This document shows positions 11,067 through 22,600 of a stretch of 64,000 bases of DNA, piece by piece. Source of the stretch: an uncultured Pelagibacteraceae bacterium (GTDB lineage: Bacteria; Pseudomonadota; Alphaproteobacteria; Pelagibacterales; Pelagibacteraceae); contig CACBYP010000004.1 in assembly GCA_902543485.1 (NCBI GenBank), forward strand, positions 74,501 through 138,500. The letters are read 5' to 3'. Position 1 is the stretch's first letter. Every line of letters begins with the position of its first letter. Below the pieces are notes generated by a model, which had not been told where the DNA came from, did no database searches, and saw only the letters and a program-made list of their open reading frames with translations. The translations under genes and the position numbers were made by a program.

Positions 11067-13475
11067 TTAGGATCTAATTTTTGCGCCAGACTTTGACTCA
11101 ACTGAGGAGATAATTAGTTTATTAATGTTGTCCAGATCATTTTCATTTAATGTTTTTTCTTCTGACTGAATAATTACATTAACAGCTATAGATTTTTTTC
11201 CCTCTGGTATATTTTCTCCCTCAAATACATCAAATACTCTTACTGACTTAATTAATTTGTTATCAACAGATTTAATTATATTAACTAATTCTTGAGATTT
11301 AAAATTTTTATTAATAATAAATGCAAAATCTCTCTCTGATTTTTGGAAATCAGAAAATTTATATTCAGACTTCAAATCTTTTATTTTTTGTTTTGACTCT
11401 TTTATGTAATCAAGACAAATTTCAAATATTACCAAACCTTCGGTTTTTATATCTAATTTTTTTATTATGTTTGGATGTATTTCACCAAAATATGCTACAG
11501 CATTTTTTTCGTTTTTATTTTGGTACACTCCTCCAGATTTTCCTGGGTGATAGTAAGAAGGAGTTCTATCATCTATAATAATATCATCTTTATTAATCCC
11601 AGCTTCATAAAGACTTTGTATGACATCTTTTTTTACATCAAATGTATCTACAATTCTTTCTTTGTCATTCCAAGATAATCTTGAAACCTTTCCTGCTCTT
11701 ACAGCACCTATCACAGTTAGTTGATCTCCAGGATTTTTTCCTTTAAACGCTGGACCAATTTCAAATAAAGAAATATCTTTAAATCCTCTATCTAAATTTT
11801 TCTTTAAATAAAATATCAAATTTGGGAAAATAGAATTTCTTAGAACATTTAGATCTGAACTAATCGGATTTACAATTGGTATCTCTTTATCATTTTCTTT
11901 AAACAGTTGATTAATTTTAGAGTCAGTAAATGACCATGTCACCGTTTCTAAATAACCTTTTGATGCCACGGATCTTTGTAAAAAATGAAATAATTTCTGA
12001 TAATAATTAAGCGTTGGCTTTAATCTTGTCTTAATGGGTTCTAAAGTATTAATATGTTCATAGCCTTTTATTCTTACTATTTCTTCAACAATATCAATTG
12101 ATTGAGTTATGTCTGGTCTCCAAGAAGGTACTACTAACTTTAAAATTTTTTTATTCTTAGATACATCAAAACCTAGCTTTTCAAGTATTTTAATTAATTC
12201 TTTATTTTCAAGATTAAATCCAGTTGTTTTTTCAAAAAGAGATGGGTCAAAATTAATTATTGTTTTTTTATAATTTTCAATTTTTTTTAAATCTAAATTA
12301 CTTATTTCGCCTCCACAAATTTGTTTTATTAGCTCAGATGCCTTTATTAAACCTTCCTCAATTGATAGAGGATCTACACCTCTTTCGAATCTGAATTTTG
12401 CATCTGTATCTATATTTAATTGTTTAGAAGTTTTTCTGATTGAACGTGGTAAAAAATAAGCAGATTCTAATAATATGTTTTTAGTTGAATATTCTGTTCC
12501 AGATCTTGTCCCACCAATTATGCCACCAAGACCAAGCACTCCAGATCTGTCAGAAATAACACACATATCATTTTCTAAAATATATTTTTTATTATCCAGG
12601 GCTTCGAAGCTTTCTCCTTTAGAAGAACTTCTAACAATAATTTCATTATCTATTTTATCTGCATCATAAGCGTGTAATGGTCTATTTAAATCAAACATTA
12701 CATAATTAGTTATATCAACTATTGCAGATATTGGTTTTTGGCCTAAAGACTTAATTTTGTCTTTTAGCCATTTTGGACTTTCTTTATTTGTTACACCTTT
12801 TATTAAGCAACTTCCAAATGTTGTACATCCTTGAACTTTTTCTTTTTTTATAGTTACATTTATATTTTGATTACCTCTGTATTTTAAATTGGATTTTTTA
12901 TTAATTTTTAATTTACCAGCACCAGCAGCAGATAAATCTCTAGCAATTCCTCTTACCCCTAAACAATCTGGTCTATTGGGCGTAATTGACAAATCTATTA
13001 CTTTTTCAGAAGTGTTTTTAAAATATTTTTCTCCAATTTTATTTGCATATTTATTGTTTTTTAATTCAATAATTCCATCACTTTCGTTGGATAATAGTAA
13101 TTCTGATTCAGAACAAAGCATTCCATATGATGTTACACCTCTTATTTTGCTTACAGATAATTTCATCTGATTTTTAGGAATAATCGATCCTGGAGGTGCA
13201 TAAACTGTCAAAAGACCATTTTTTGCATTTGGAGCTCCACATACTACCTCTATTGTTTTGTCACCGCCTATATCAACATCACATAACTTCAATCTGTCTG
13301 CATTTGGATGGGTTTTGGCATTTATAATTTTTGCAACAATAAAAGTATCTAATTCAGATGTAGAACTCTCAAAACTTTCTACTTCTAGACCAATATTAGT
13401 TAATTTATCTATTATTTGATTATTATTAAATTTTGTATCAAAATGGTTTTTTAACCAGTCAACTGTGAACTTCAT
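11067..13475 (-). CDS. pheT: Phenylalanyl-tRNA synthetase beta subunit
   Basis: An 802-residue beta chain of the alpha2-beta2 enzyme that charges tRNA-Phe. Visible domains are the N-terminal tRNA-binding OB fold (about 39-150, with [13 protein letters not shown]), the B3/B4 editing region (about 210-390, including [10 protein letters not shown]), the B5 domain and the C-terminal ferredoxin-like anticodon-binding domain (about 710-802, starting near [13 protein letters not shown]). Its ATG overlaps the pheS stop by four bases. Confidence 0.97.
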   Translation of the reverse strand: MKFTVDWLKNHFDTKFNNNQIIDKLTNIGLEVESFESSTSELDTFIVAKIINAKTHPNADRLKLCDVDIGGDKTIEVVCGAPNAKNGLLTVYAPPGSIIPKNQMKLSVSKIRGVTSYGMLCSESELLLSNESDGIIELKNNKYANKIGEKYFKNTSEKVIDLSITPNRPDCLGVRGIARDLSAAGAGKLKINKKSNLKYRGNQNINVTIKKEKVQGCTTFGSCLIKGVTNKESPKWLKDKIKSLGQKPISAIVDITNYVMFDLNRPLHAYDADKIDNEIIVRSSSKGESFEALDNKKYILENDMCVISDRSGVLGLGGIIGGTRSGTEYSTKNILLESAYFLPRSIRKTSKQLNIDTDAKFRFERGVDPLSIEEGLIKASELIKQICGGEISNLDLKKIENYKKTIINFDPSLFEKTTGFNLENKELIKILEKLGFDVSKNKKILKLVVPSWRPDITQSIDIVEEIVRIKGYEHINTLEPIKTRLKPTLNYYQKLFHFLQRSVASKGYLETVTWSFTDSKINQLFKENDKEIPIVNPISSDLNVLRNSIFPNLIFYLKKNLDRGFKDISLFEIGPAFKGKNPGDQLTVIGAVRAGKVSRLSWNDKERIVDTFDVKKDVIQSLYEAGINKDDIIIDDRTPSYYHPGKSGGVYQNKNEKNAVAYFGEIHPNIIKKLDIKTEGLVIFEICLDYIKESKQKIKDLKSEYKFSDFQKSERDFAFIINKNFKSQELVNIIKSVDNKLIKSVRVFDVFEGENIPEGKKSIAVNVIIQSEEKTLNENDLDNINKLIISSVESKSGAKIRS

Positions 13476-14539
13476 CTACTCAGTCCTCTATAATTTGAAG
13501 GAACATCCAATGGATCAAAGCCAAAGTGACTTAACCATCTATAATCAGTCTCAAAAAAGGCTCTTAAATCATTAATTCCGTATTTTAACATTCCAAGTCT
13601 GTCTATGCCTATTCCAAAGGCATATCCTTGATATTTACTTGGATTAACTTTTACATTTTTTAAAACATTTGGATGAACCATTCCACAGCCTAGAATTTCT
13701 AACCATTTATTACCTTCACCAATTACTATCTTTCCATTTTTAATTTCATATCCTATATCTACTTCTGCTGAAGGTTCAGTAAATGGAAAATGACTTGGTC
13801 TAAATCTCATTTTAATTTTATCAACTTCAAAAAACTCCTTAATAAAATAATTTAAACATCCTTTTAAATGTCCCATATTTATATTCTTATCTATATGAAG
13901 GCCTTCAACTTGATGAAACATCGGAGCATGGGTTTGATCACTATCTGATCTATAAGTTCTTCCCGGAGCAATAATTTTAAAAGGAGGTTTACCTTTTAAC
14001 ATAGTTCTTACCTGAACTGGAGATGTGTGGGTTCTCAAAAGTAACTCCTTAGTATTATCAAGATAGAAAGTATCATGCATATCTCTAGCTGGATGGTTAT
14101 CTGGTGTATTTAATGCTGTAAAATTATTATATTCATTTTCTACATCTGGACCTTCCTCAACACTAAATCCAATTTCTGAAAATATAGATGAAATTTCATC
14201 TATCACCTGAGAAACTGGGTGAATTTTACCAATTTCAATATCTCTTTCTGGAAGAGTTACATCAATTTTTTCTTTCTCGAGCTTTAAATTAATTTCTTTA
14301 GTTTCTATTTCTTGAATTTTGGTTGATATTTTATTTTGAAGTTCGTCTTTAATATTATTTAAATCTGACGCTAATTTTTTTCTTTCTTCAACAGTAACCG
14401 AACCTAATTTTTTAAATTCATTCGATATAATTCCGTTTTTTCCAAATAGTTCTGATTTTATGTTGTTTACTTTATCAATATTATTTTCTGTATTAAGCTT
14501 ATCGATATAATCATCTTTTATTTTTTTAATATCAGACAT
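13472..14539 (-). CDS. pheS: Phenylalanyl-tRNA synthetase alpha subunit
   Basis: The 355-residue catalytic alpha chain. An N-terminal coiled coil (to about 90) precedes the class II core, with [23 protein letters not shown] (motif 2 region) and the motif 3 stretch [15 protein letters not shown] near the end. It lies 43 bases downstream of rplT in the classic thrS-infC-rpmI-rplT-pheST order and is coupled to pheT by a four-base overlap. Confidence 0.97.
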   Translation of the reverse strand: MSDIKKIKDDYIDKLNTENNIDKVNNIKSELFGKNGIISNEFKKLGSVTVEERKKLASDLNNIKDELQNKISTKIQEIETKEINLKLEKEKIDVTLPERDIEIGKIHPVSQVIDEISSIFSEIGFSVEEGPDVENEYNNFTALNTPDNHPARDMHDTFYLDNTKELLLRTHTSPVQVRTMLKGKPPFKIIAPGRTYRSDSDQTHAPMFHQVEGLHIDKNINMGHLKGCLNYFIKEFFEVDKIKMRFRPSHFPFTEPSAEVDIGYEIKNGKIVIGEGNKWLEILGCGMVHPNVLKNVKVNPSKYQGYAFGIGIDRLGMLKYGINDLRAFFETDYRWLSHFGFDPLDVPSNYRGLSR

Positions 14540-14582
14540 TCTAATAGAATATTTGTTAAAGGAAGAAAAACAATAGTCTTGA

Positions 14583-14939
14583 TTAATTTAATGCTGCTTG
14601 AGCCCTTTTAACTATAGTTTTGAATGCTTCAGGGTTATCGTAAGCAATTTCTGCAAGAATTTTTCTATCTAATTTAATTCCTGATTTGCTTAAACCATTA
14701 ATAAACTTTGAATATGTTATACCTTCAGATCTTACACCAGCATTAATTCTTTGTATCCACAGCGATTTGAAATCTCTTTTTTTATTTCTTCTATCTCTGT
14801 AAGCATACTGCATAGCTTTTTCCATTGCTTGTCTTGCAACTCTTATAGTATTTTTTCTTCTTCCCCATTGACCTTTAACAGCTTTTAAAACTTTTTTGTG
14901 TTTAGCTCTGCTTGTAACTCCTCTTTTAACTCTTGCCAT
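14583..14939 (-). CDS. rplT: Large ribosomal subunit protein bL20
   Basis: A 118-residue basic protein starting [19 protein letters not shown], the standard bL20 beginning, with [15 protein letters not shown] and [10 protein letters not shown] in the middle. It binds 23S rRNA early in 50S assembly. It starts one base after the rpmI stop. In other bacteria L20 represses its own operon by binding the mRNA; the spacers here are too short for the large E. coli-type leader. Confidence 0.98.
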   Translation of the reverse strand: MARVKRGVTSRAKHKKVLKAVKGQWGRRKNTIRVARQAMEKAMQYAYRDRRNKKRDFKSLWIQRINAGVRSEGITYSKFINGLSKSGIKLDRKILAEIAYDNPEAFKTIVKRAQAALN

Positions 14940-14940
14940 T

Positions 14941-15147
14941 TTATCCTCTTAAGCTGTAAGGCATATAAGATTTTACTATCTTACCATCTTGTTTAGATAA
15001 AACAGTTGTGCCTCTTTGTTTTCTAATTTGTGAATTTGTTCTTTTAATCATGCCGTGTCTTTTTCCAGCCTGCGAGGTAATAACCTTGCCTTTAGCTGAG
15101 ATTTTAAATCTTTTTTTAGCTGAACTTTTTGTTTTTAACTTAGGCAT
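14941..15147 (-). CDS. rpmI: Large ribosomal subunit protein bL35
   Basis: A 68-residue basic protein beginning [15 protein letters not shown], with the GKRHGMIKR segment in the middle, typical of bL35. It follows infC after a 52-base spacer containing a good promoter candidate, so rpmI-rplT may have their own transcript in addition to read-through. There is no obvious Shine-Dalgarno sequence before the ATG. Confidence 0.97.
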   Translation of the reverse strand: MPKLKTKSSAKKRFKISAKGKVITSQAGKRHGMIKRTNSQIRKQRGTTVLSKQDGKIVKSYMPYSLRG

Positions 15148-15157
15148 AATTTTCGGG

Positions 15158-15186
15158 GTTATACAAATATTAAATTAAATTTACAA
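15158..15186 (-). promoter_or_regulatory. Candidate promoter for rpmI-rplT
   Basis: On the minus strand TTGTAA (15186-15181) and TATAAC (15163-15158) are separated by exactly 17 bases. The predicted transcription start is only about 4 bases before the rpmI ATG at 15147, so the message would be essentially leaderless. Hexamers were matched by eye to the sigma-70 consensus; the background is AT-rich. Confidence 0.45.
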
Positions 15187-15199
15187 CTACAAATATGGC

Positions 15200-15745
15200 T
15201 TATAAAGGCTGGATTACCATAATCATTTGCTTTCCATCAAATTTTGGTTGAAGCTCTACTCTTCCAATAGTCTCCATGTCTGCCTTAATTTTATCCATTA
15301 ATTCATTGCCAAGGTTTGAATGTTGTAACTCTCTCCCTTTAAACCTTATTGTAAATTTGACTTTATCGCCTTTTGCCAAAAATTTCTGAGCATTTTTAAT
15401 TTTGAAAGTATAGTCATGAACTTCTGTAACTGGCCTTAATTTTATTTCTTTTAATTCAATTTTCTTTTGTTTTTTTTTTGCTTTGTTAGCTTTTTTTTGT
15501 GCATCATATTTATATTTACCCATGTCCATAATTTTACAGACAGGGGGTTTTGCATTCGGAGCAATTTCAATTAAGTCTAAACCTTCATTTTTTGCTTTAT
15601 TGATAGCTTCATTTAAATTTAAAATTCCTAAATTTTCTCCATTACTTGCAATAACTTGAACTTCATTTGATGTAATCCTGTTGTTGGACCTTGGGCCTTT
15701 TGCTTTAGTTCTCTTTTGAAAATAATTTTGTTTAAAATCTGCCAC
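15200..15745 (-). CDS. infC: Translation initiation factor IF-3
   Basis: A 181-residue IF-3. The N-domain contains ITSNEVQVI and NLNEAINKAKNEGLDLIEIAPNA. The C-domain contains VTEVHDYTFKIKNAQKFL and KVKFTIRFKGRE, the part that binds the 30S subunit. The start is GTG at 15745, directly after the thrS TAA (15748-15746); the codon immediately upstream is that stop, so no longer start is possible. Many bacteria use rare starts for infC for autocontrol; here it is GTG rather than the enterobacterial AUU. In the thrS-infC-rpmI-rplT block. Confidence 0.97.
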   Translation of the reverse strand: MADFKQNYFQKRTKAKGPRSNNRITSNEVQVIASNGENLGILNLNEAINKAKNEGLDLIEIAPNAKPPVCKIMDMGKYKYDAQKKANKAKKKQKKIELKEIKLRPVTEVHDYTFKIKNAQKFLAKGDKVKFTIRFKGRELQHSNLGNELMDKIKADMETIGRVELQPKFDGKQMIMVIQPL

Positions 15746-17665
15746 TTAGATTGAAGGGGCTTTATTTAGATCAGAGTATTTTTTTATAAATTCTTTCAAA
15801 GCCATATTTTCTTGTTTATTAGAATCCAATCTTCTAATAGTTACACTGTTGGAGTCAACTTCTTTTTTTCCACAAATCAATAACATTGGTACTTTTGTTA
15901 AAGAATGATCTCTTATTTTATAATTTAAATTGTGATTTTTAAGATCCACTTCGACAATCAAACCACTTCGTTTTAATTCCTTAGCCACACTTTTAGCATA
16001 TTCATCAAAGTCACTAGAGATTGGAATAACTACTGCCTGTAAAGGTGATATCCAAAATGGCAGCTTGCCTGCATAATTCTCTATAAGGATACCTATGAAC
16101 CTTTCTAAAGATCCAAATAATGCTCTGTGTAACATTACAGGTATTTTTTTAGTTCCATCTTTATCAACAAAAGAAGCTCCTAATCTACCTGGTAAATTTA
16201 AATCTACTTGCAAGGTTCCACACTGCCAATCTCTACCGATTGCATCTCTTAAAACAAATTCAATTTTTGGTCCATAAAATGCGCCCTCACCTTTATTAAT
16301 TGAGTACTCTAGCTTTGTCGCTTTGATTGCCTCTAACAACGCAGCCTCTGACTTATCCCAAACTTTATCGTCTCCAACTCTTAAATCTGGTCTATCTGAA
16401 TATTTTAAAATAACATCTTCAAAACCAAGATCTTTATAAATTTCTAAAATTAAATTTGTAACACTCAAACATTCTTCAGTAATTTGTTCTTCTGTACAAA
16501 AAATATGTGCATCATCTTGAGTAAAGGCTCTTACACGTAATAATCCATGCAATGCACCTGAAGGTTCATATCTGTGAACTTTTCCAAATTCTGACATCTT
16601 TAAAGGTAAGTCTCTATAACTTTTTAGTCCTTGATTAAATACTTGAACACACCCAGGACAATTCATGGGTTTAATTGCAAATACTTTTTCATCTGGTGTA
16701 GTTGAAGTATACATATTAGCTCCAAATTTTTCCCAGTGGCCAGACTTTTCCCACAAAGATCTATCAAGTATTTCTGGCGTATTAATCTCTTTGTAACCAT
16801 CGTGATCTTGTTTCATTCTCATATAAGAAACTAGTTTTTGGAATAAATTCCATCCTTTCTGGTGCCAAAACACAGATCCAGGACTTTCTTCTCTAAAATG
16901 AAATAAATCCATCTCTTTTCCAATCTTTCTATGATCTCTTTTTTCTGCTTCCTCAATTCTCTGAAGATAAAGGTCTAATTCTTTTTGAGTTGCCCAACCA
17001 GTACCATATATTCTTTGAAGCATTTCATTATTAGAGTCACCACGCCAATAAGCTCCAGATACTTTTGTAAGTTTAAAAGCCTTACCTATTTTACCAGAAG
17101 ATACTAAATGAGGACCTCTACATAAATCATGCCATGTTTCGCCATGATGATAAACCGTAAGTTCTTCATTTTTAGGAATGCTCTCAATTATCTCAGCTTT
17201 GTATTTTTCTCCAATTTTTTTAAAATGACTTATTGCTTTATCTCTATCCCAAACTTCTTTTCTTGTTTTTACATCTTTATCTATTATCTCTGACATTTTT
17301 TTTTCAATCTTTTTTAGATCATCGCTAGTAAAAGGCTCTTTTCTTGCAAAATCATAGTAAAATCCATTTTCTATAACTGGCCCAATTGTTACCTGTGTGC
17401 CTGGGTATAGTTCTTGAACGGCCATAGCCATTATATGTGCAGTGTCATGTCTAATGACTTCTAAACCCTCAGGATCTTTAGCTGTAAATATTTCAATAGA
17501 ACAATCTTGATCAATAACAGTATATAAATCTTTAAGTTCACCGTTTATGCTCATCACCAAAGCTTGCTTACCTAAAGACTTGCTAATTTTTTCAGCAACC
17601 TCTGTGCCTGTTATACTTTTTTTAAAGTTTAATTTTTTTCCATCAGTTAATGTAATATTTGGCAT
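15746..17665 (-). CDS. thrS: Threonyl-tRNA synthetase
   Basis: A 639-residue class II synthetase of full length. The TGS domain occupies about 1-60, the editing domain follows from IRHDTAHIMAMAVQELYPG, and the catalytic core carries the zinc Cys motif MNCPGCVQVF and motif 2 HRYEPSGALHGLLRVRAFTQ. The C-terminal anticodon-binding domain contains VVIPISSDFDEYAKSVAKEL. It starts on the last base of the upstream glycosyltransferase stop (TAATG arrangement). Confidence 0.98.
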   Translation of the reverse strand: MPNITLTDGKKLNFKKSITGTEVAEKISKSLGKQALVMSINGELKDLYTVIDQDCSIEIFTAKDPEGLEVIRHDTAHIMAMAVQELYPGTQVTIGPVIENGFYYDFARKEPFTSDDLKKIEKKMSEIIDKDVKTRKEVWDRDKAISHFKKIGEKYKAEIIESIPKNEELTVYHHGETWHDLCRGPHLVSSGKIGKAFKLTKVSGAYWRGDSNNEMLQRIYGTGWATQKELDLYLQRIEEAEKRDHRKIGKEMDLFHFREESPGSVFWHQKGWNLFQKLVSYMRMKQDHDGYKEINTPEILDRSLWEKSGHWEKFGANMYTSTTPDEKVFAIKPMNCPGCVQVFNQGLKSYRDLPLKMSEFGKVHRYEPSGALHGLLRVRAFTQDDAHIFCTEEQITEECLSVTNLILEIYKDLGFEDVILKYSDRPDLRVGDDKVWDKSEAALLEAIKATKLEYSINKGEGAFYGPKIEFVLRDAIGRDWQCGTLQVDLNLPGRLGASFVDKDGTKKIPVMLHRALFGSLERFIGILIENYAGKLPFWISPLQAVVIPISSDFDEYAKSVAKELKRSGLIVEVDLKNHNLNYKIRDHSLTKVPMLLICGKKEVDSNSVTIRRLDSNKQENMALKEFIKKYSDLNKAPSI

Positions 17666-18819
17666 TAGTTTATTAATTTTTTATACTCTGAATAAGTAGA
17701 AAAACACATTTTTTCAACATTAAATTTTGAAACGACATTTTTTCTACCTTCTATGCCCATTTGATTGATAGTCTGTTCATCTAAATTCATAATTTCTATT
17801 AATTTTTTTGAAAGATCCTCAGAGTTATTTGCTTCAAATAAAAATCCTGTTTTATTTTCATTTATAGTCTCTTTTGATCCCCCAATATTACTTGCAATAA
17901 TTGGTTTTTTCATTGCCTGAGCCTCAACAGATATTCTTCCAAAGGCTTCTGGTTCTATAGATGAAGAAACTATGATGTCTGAAACTTTGTAAGCTAGAGG
18001 CATATTTTTACAATGATCTATAAATTTTACTTGGTTAGTTAATCTGTACTGTTCAACTAACCTAATAAGTTTCTTTTTGTAAAGTTCTCTTCCTTGATCG
18101 CTCCCAAGAATAATTACATTAAATACATCATGTCCTAAATTAATATTTACTTTATTAATAGCATCTAAAAACATTTCTTGGCCTTTCCATTCTGTTAATC
18201 TTCCAGGCAATAGAACAGTTTTTCTCTCAATTTTAAGTCCCCATGATTTAAATAATTCATCTTCCTCTGTTTCTATAGTAGTTGATGGATCAAAATAATC
18301 AGTATTAATACCTCTAAATATCACCAAGAATTTTTTTTTATCATTAAGGTATTCAGAGTAGTTTTCTTTAATATGCGAAAATATAAAATTAGATCCTGCA
18401 ATAATTAAATCTGATCTCAACATTACAGAATTATATAATTTTTTTAATTTACTTTTAAAATTATATGTTCCATGAAATGTAGTTACAAATTTACGTCGTG
18501 TGATTTTGGTAGCTAGCAAACAAGACCATGCAGGCGCTCTACTTCTCGCATGAACAATATTAATTCCATAAAATAAAATTATTAAAGAAATAATTATTGA
18601 ATTAAAAAAAACCAAAATGGGGTTTTTGGAATTGACAGGTAATCTTATATATTTAACTTTTTTTTTATCTACAAACTTTGTTAATTCTCCACCGTTACAT
18701 ATTAAAAAAGATTTACAATTATTTTCATGTAGATAATGTGCGATATCATAACAACCTGTTTCCGCACCACCATATCCAAGTTTTGGTATAACTTGCAGAA
18801 CTTTCAATTTTGGATGCAT
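17665..18819 (-). CDS. Family 4 glycosyltransferase (GT-B fold)
   Basis: A 384-residue GT-B enzyme. The N-terminal domain has the donor-loop motif GYGGAET (15-21). The C-terminal GT4 domain has PGRLTEWKGQEMFLDAI near 205-220 and the E-x7-E element in EPEAFGRISVEAQA at about 290-305, which binds the nucleotide sugar. Such enzymes add sugars to lipopolysaccharide or other envelope glycans. No other glycan gene is adjacent and the acceptor cannot be told. It heads the thrS cluster on the minus strand and is coupled to thrS by a one-base overlap; 42 bases separate it from the divergent hydrolase. Confidence 0.9.
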   Translation of the reverse strand: MHPKLKVLQVIPKLGYGGAETGCYDIAHYLHENNCKSFLICNGGELTKFVDKKKVKYIRLPVNSKNPILVFFNSIIISLIILFYGINIVHARSRAPAWSCLLATKITRRKFVTTFHGTYNFKSKLKKLYNSVMLRSDLIIAGSNFIFSHIKENYSEYLNDKKKFLVIFRGINTDYFDPSTTIETEEDELFKSWGLKIERKTVLLPGRLTEWKGQEMFLDAINKVNINLGHDVFNVIILGSDQGRELYKKKLIRLVEQYRLTNQVKFIDHCKNMPLAYKVSDIIVSSSIEPEAFGRISVEAQAMKKPIIASNIGGSKETINENKTGFLFEANNSEDLSKKLIEIMNLDEQTINQMGIEGRKNVVSKFNVEKMCFSTYSEYKKLIN

Positions 18820-18861
18820 ATGGTAGAGTTATAATATTTCAAATCAATTTTAATACTTTAT

Positions 18862-19623
18862 ATGAAAAAATTTAAATTTCTAAAAATTTCTAAAACAAAA
18901 AAACTAAGATATATAAGCAATTATTATAAAAAAAATCTTTATATTATTTTTTTACCAGGTTTTGCATCCGATATAGAAGGAGATAAACCTAAAAGATTTT
19001 TGAAATATGCTAAAAAAAATAAATTGGGTTTTTTGGCACTAGAATATTCTGGATACGGAAAATCTTCAGGTGAGTTTACAAAAGGGAATATCTCCACTTG
19101 GGCAAATGATGCGAAACTAACTATTAAAAATATAGTTAAAAAAAATGATATAATTTTAATAGGTTCTAGTATGGGTGCTTGGATCTCTTTATTGTTATTT
19201 AAATCAATTAAAAAACAGATTAAAGGCTTTTTGGGAATTGGCTCTGCTCCAGAATTTTTAACAAGAATAATGTGGAAAAAATTTTCAAAAAAGACCAAGA
19301 GTGAAATTATCAAAAAAGGTATTAGCAAAATTGAAAATGGTGGATATGAGTATCTAATAACTAATCAATTAATTAAAGATGGAAGAAAAAAACAAAATAA
19401 AGTTTTGAATGTTAAAATTCCGATGAAAATATCCGTTACTATGGTCCATGGTCAAAAAGATGAAGTGGTACCAATTAAATACTCAAGAGAAGTTTTAAAA
19501 ATCTTCAACAAAGCAAAAAAAAAAATAAATATAATTAAGAAGGGCGACCATAGTCTCTCATCAAAAAAAAATCTAAATATTATTTGTAAAGAGCTAGATA
19601 ATATTATTAAAAATACTAACTAG
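18862..19623 (+). CDS. Alpha/beta hydrolase
   Basis: A 253-residue alpha/beta hydrolase with the full triad visible: nucleophile Ser103 in GSSMGAW, Asp200 in VHGQKDEVVP and His230 in KKGDHSLS. The oxyanion region is FLPGFASD near 30-37, and LEYSGYGKSSG (60-70) is typical of the ABHD10/palmitoyl-thioesterase-like group. The substrate is unknown. There is no signal peptide, so it is cytoplasmic. It overlaps the 3' end of gltB on the opposite strand by eight bases. Confidence 0.85.
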   Translation: MKKFKFLKISKTKKLRYISNYYKKNLYIIFLPGFASDIEGDKPKRFLKYAKKNKLGFLALEYSGYGKSSGEFTKGNISTWANDAKLTIKNIVKKNDIILIGSSMGAWISLLLFKSIKKQIKGFLGIGSAPEFLTRIMWKKFSKKTKSEIIKKGISKIENGGYEYLITNQLIKDGRKKQNKVLNVKIPMKISVTMVHGQKDEVVPIKYSREVLKIFNKAKKKINIIKKGDHSLSSKKNLNIICKELDNIIKNTN

Positions 19624-22600
19624 CTTGACCGACTAATTTTTTGTTTGATATAGGATTTTCTAACTTATCTAACATTTCTTTTGGACAAACCTGGACAAAA
19701 TTATTTATTTCATTTTCAAAATTTTCAACAATTTTTTTCGAGATTGTTGAATTTGTTTCTATCTTGTGCTCTTGGATTAATTTTCCTAGGTGCTCGATCC
19801 AAAATTTAGTTTCTGGAGTTTGCCAAACTACACTTTCGGGATTTACTTTTTTATCAAATTGATTTTCAGGGTCATAAATAAATGCCATACCTCCTGTCAT
19901 GCCGGCTCCAAAATTATCGCCAATATCTCCTAATATAATAATGTTTCCGCCTGTCATATATTCACAACCATTTGAATCACAACCTTCTACTACTGCAGTT
20001 GCACCTGAATTTCTGACAGCAAATCTCTCTCCTGCTTGTCCTGCTGCTAATAATTTTCCTGAAGTAGCACCATACAAAACAGTATTTCCAATAATAGTAT
20101 TTTCATTTGAGACAAGGTTGCTTTCATCTTGTAACTTAATCACAATTGTTCCACCTGATAGTCCTTTAGCAACATAATCATTTGCATCCCCTTTTAAAGT
20201 TAGTTTTAATCCTTTAATGGCAAAAGCACCAAAGGATTGACCTGCTGAGCCTTTAAAATTTAATTCGATAAAATTTTCATCAAGATTATTATTTCCAAAT
20301 TTTTTGTACAAATGATAAGAAATTCTTGTGCCAACTGCTCTATCAGTATTTTGAATTTCAAATTCTTCATTTATTTTTTCTTTTTTGTCTATTTTGTTTT
20401 CTATTTCTGGCCATAATTTTTGGTCTAAGGTATCTGGAACAGAATTAATTTCTGGTTTCTCACAATATCTTTTATTTTTTCCAGGATCTGCCTGAACAAA
20501 AAGGGGGTTTAAATCCAAATCATCCAAGTTTGGTGATCCTTTGCTTACTTGTCTTAGCAAATCAGTTCTTCCAATTACTTCATTTAAAGATTTAAAACCA
20601 AGATCAGCAAGTATTTCTCTAACTTCCTTTGCTATAAATGTAAAAAGGTTTACTACTTTGTCAGGAGTTCCTGTAAATTTCTCTCTTAATTTATCATCTT
20701 GTGTGCATACACCAACTGGACATGTATTTGAATGACATTGTCTGACCATTATACATCCCATTGCGACTAAAGCAGTTGTTGCTACGCCAAATTCTTCTGC
20801 TCCCATCATGGCTGCAATTACAACATCTCTTCCTGTTTTTATTCCACCGTCAGTTCTTAGTGTCACTTGATGTCTCAAGTTATTTAAAGTCAATACCTGA
20901 TTTGCTTCTGTTAATCCCATCTCCCAAGGAACTCCAACATATTTAACGCTTGTCTGTGGAGTGGCTCCTGTACCTCCTGAGTGCCCTGAAATTAAAATTA
21001 TATCTGCTTTAGCTTTTGCAACTCCAGCAGCTATCGTTCCAATTCCTGATGAAGCAACTAATTTAACTCCAACCCTAGCCTTAGGATTTATTTGTTTTAA
21101 ATCATAAATTAATTGAGCTAGATCTTCTATTGAGTAAATATCATGATGTGGTGGAGGTGATATTAAAGTAACTCCTGGCGTAGAGTGTCTCAATCTAGCA
21201 ATTTCATCCGTAACTTTAAAACCTGGTAATTGTCCACCTTCACCTGGTTTAGCGCCCTGTGCAATTTTGATTTCAATCTCATTACAATTATTTAAGTAAT
21301 TAATTGTTACTCCAAATCTAGCTGATGCAATTTGTTTAACCCTTGAATTTGCACTATCTCCATTTTCCATAATCTTAAATCTTTTTTCATCTTCTCCACC
21401 TTCACCACTACAAGATGCGCCTTTAATTCTGTTCATGCCAACAGCAAGAGTTTCATGTGCTTCTTTAGATAAAGCTCCATGAGACATGCTTCCACTTCCA
21501 AATCTTTTTAATATATTTGATACAGGCTCAACATTAGATATATCGATAGGATTTTTAGATTTAAAATCTACTAAATCTCTTAAACTTATTGGATTTAGAT
21601 TGTAAATACCTTTTGTGTATTTTTTATATATTTCATAAGATCCTTGTCCAACTGCAGTTTGCAGTAAATGAATTAGTTTGCCTTGATACTGATGTGTTTC
21701 ACCATTTTTTCTATATCTGTAAATACCTCCAATTGGTAAAATATTTGAATTATTGAAAAATGCTTCTTCGTGTATAGTTCTAATTTTCTTTTCTATTCCT
21801 TTTAAACCAATTCCAGAAATCTTTGATAACATTCCAGGAAAATAATCTTTCACAATTGTTCTGCTTAGTCCCACAGTTTCAAAATTACATCCACCTCTGT
21901 AAGAACTTAAAACAGAAATTCCCATTTTAGACATTATTTTAAGAAGACCGAGATTGACTGATTTAATATATCTTGAAACACATTCATCAAAAGTGAAATT
22001 TCCAAATAATTTCTTGGAATGTCTTTGATGTAAGCTATCAAAAGCTAAATAAGGGTTCACTGTAGTAGCACCTACACCAATTAATGTTGCAAAAGAGTGA
22101 GTATCTAAAGCATCTCCAGTTTGAACATTAATAGAAACATAACCTCTTAAACCTAATTTAACTAAGTGTGTATTTATTGCCCCTATACATAAAAGTATCG
22201 GCATTGGCATTCTATTTTCTGAAATATTTTTATCTGATAATATTATCTGTTTAATTCCTTCTCTAACAGCTTGTTCAGATTTAACTTTGAGTAAATTTAT
22301 TGATGTCTCTAAATCATCATCCTTGCTGAATGTACAATCTAAAACTTTATTATTATTTCCAAAGAATTTCAAAAATTTTTCAAATTGTGCATTTGATAAT
22401 ATCGGACTATTTAAGACATAAATATTGTCTTTAGTTAATTTACTAAAATCTAAAATATTACCAAGATTTCCAAATCTTGTCTTTAAACTCATAACTTTAT
22501 TTTCTCTTAGAGAGTCAATCGGTGGATTTGTAACCTGACTAAAGTTTTGTCTAAAGTAGTGATATAGTGGTCTATATTTGTCAGATAAAACTGCTAAAGG

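Noticed and set aside
19899-20946. Several open frames opposite gltB
   Set aside because: They are antisense shadows of a well-conserved gene with no start signals or recognisable domains.
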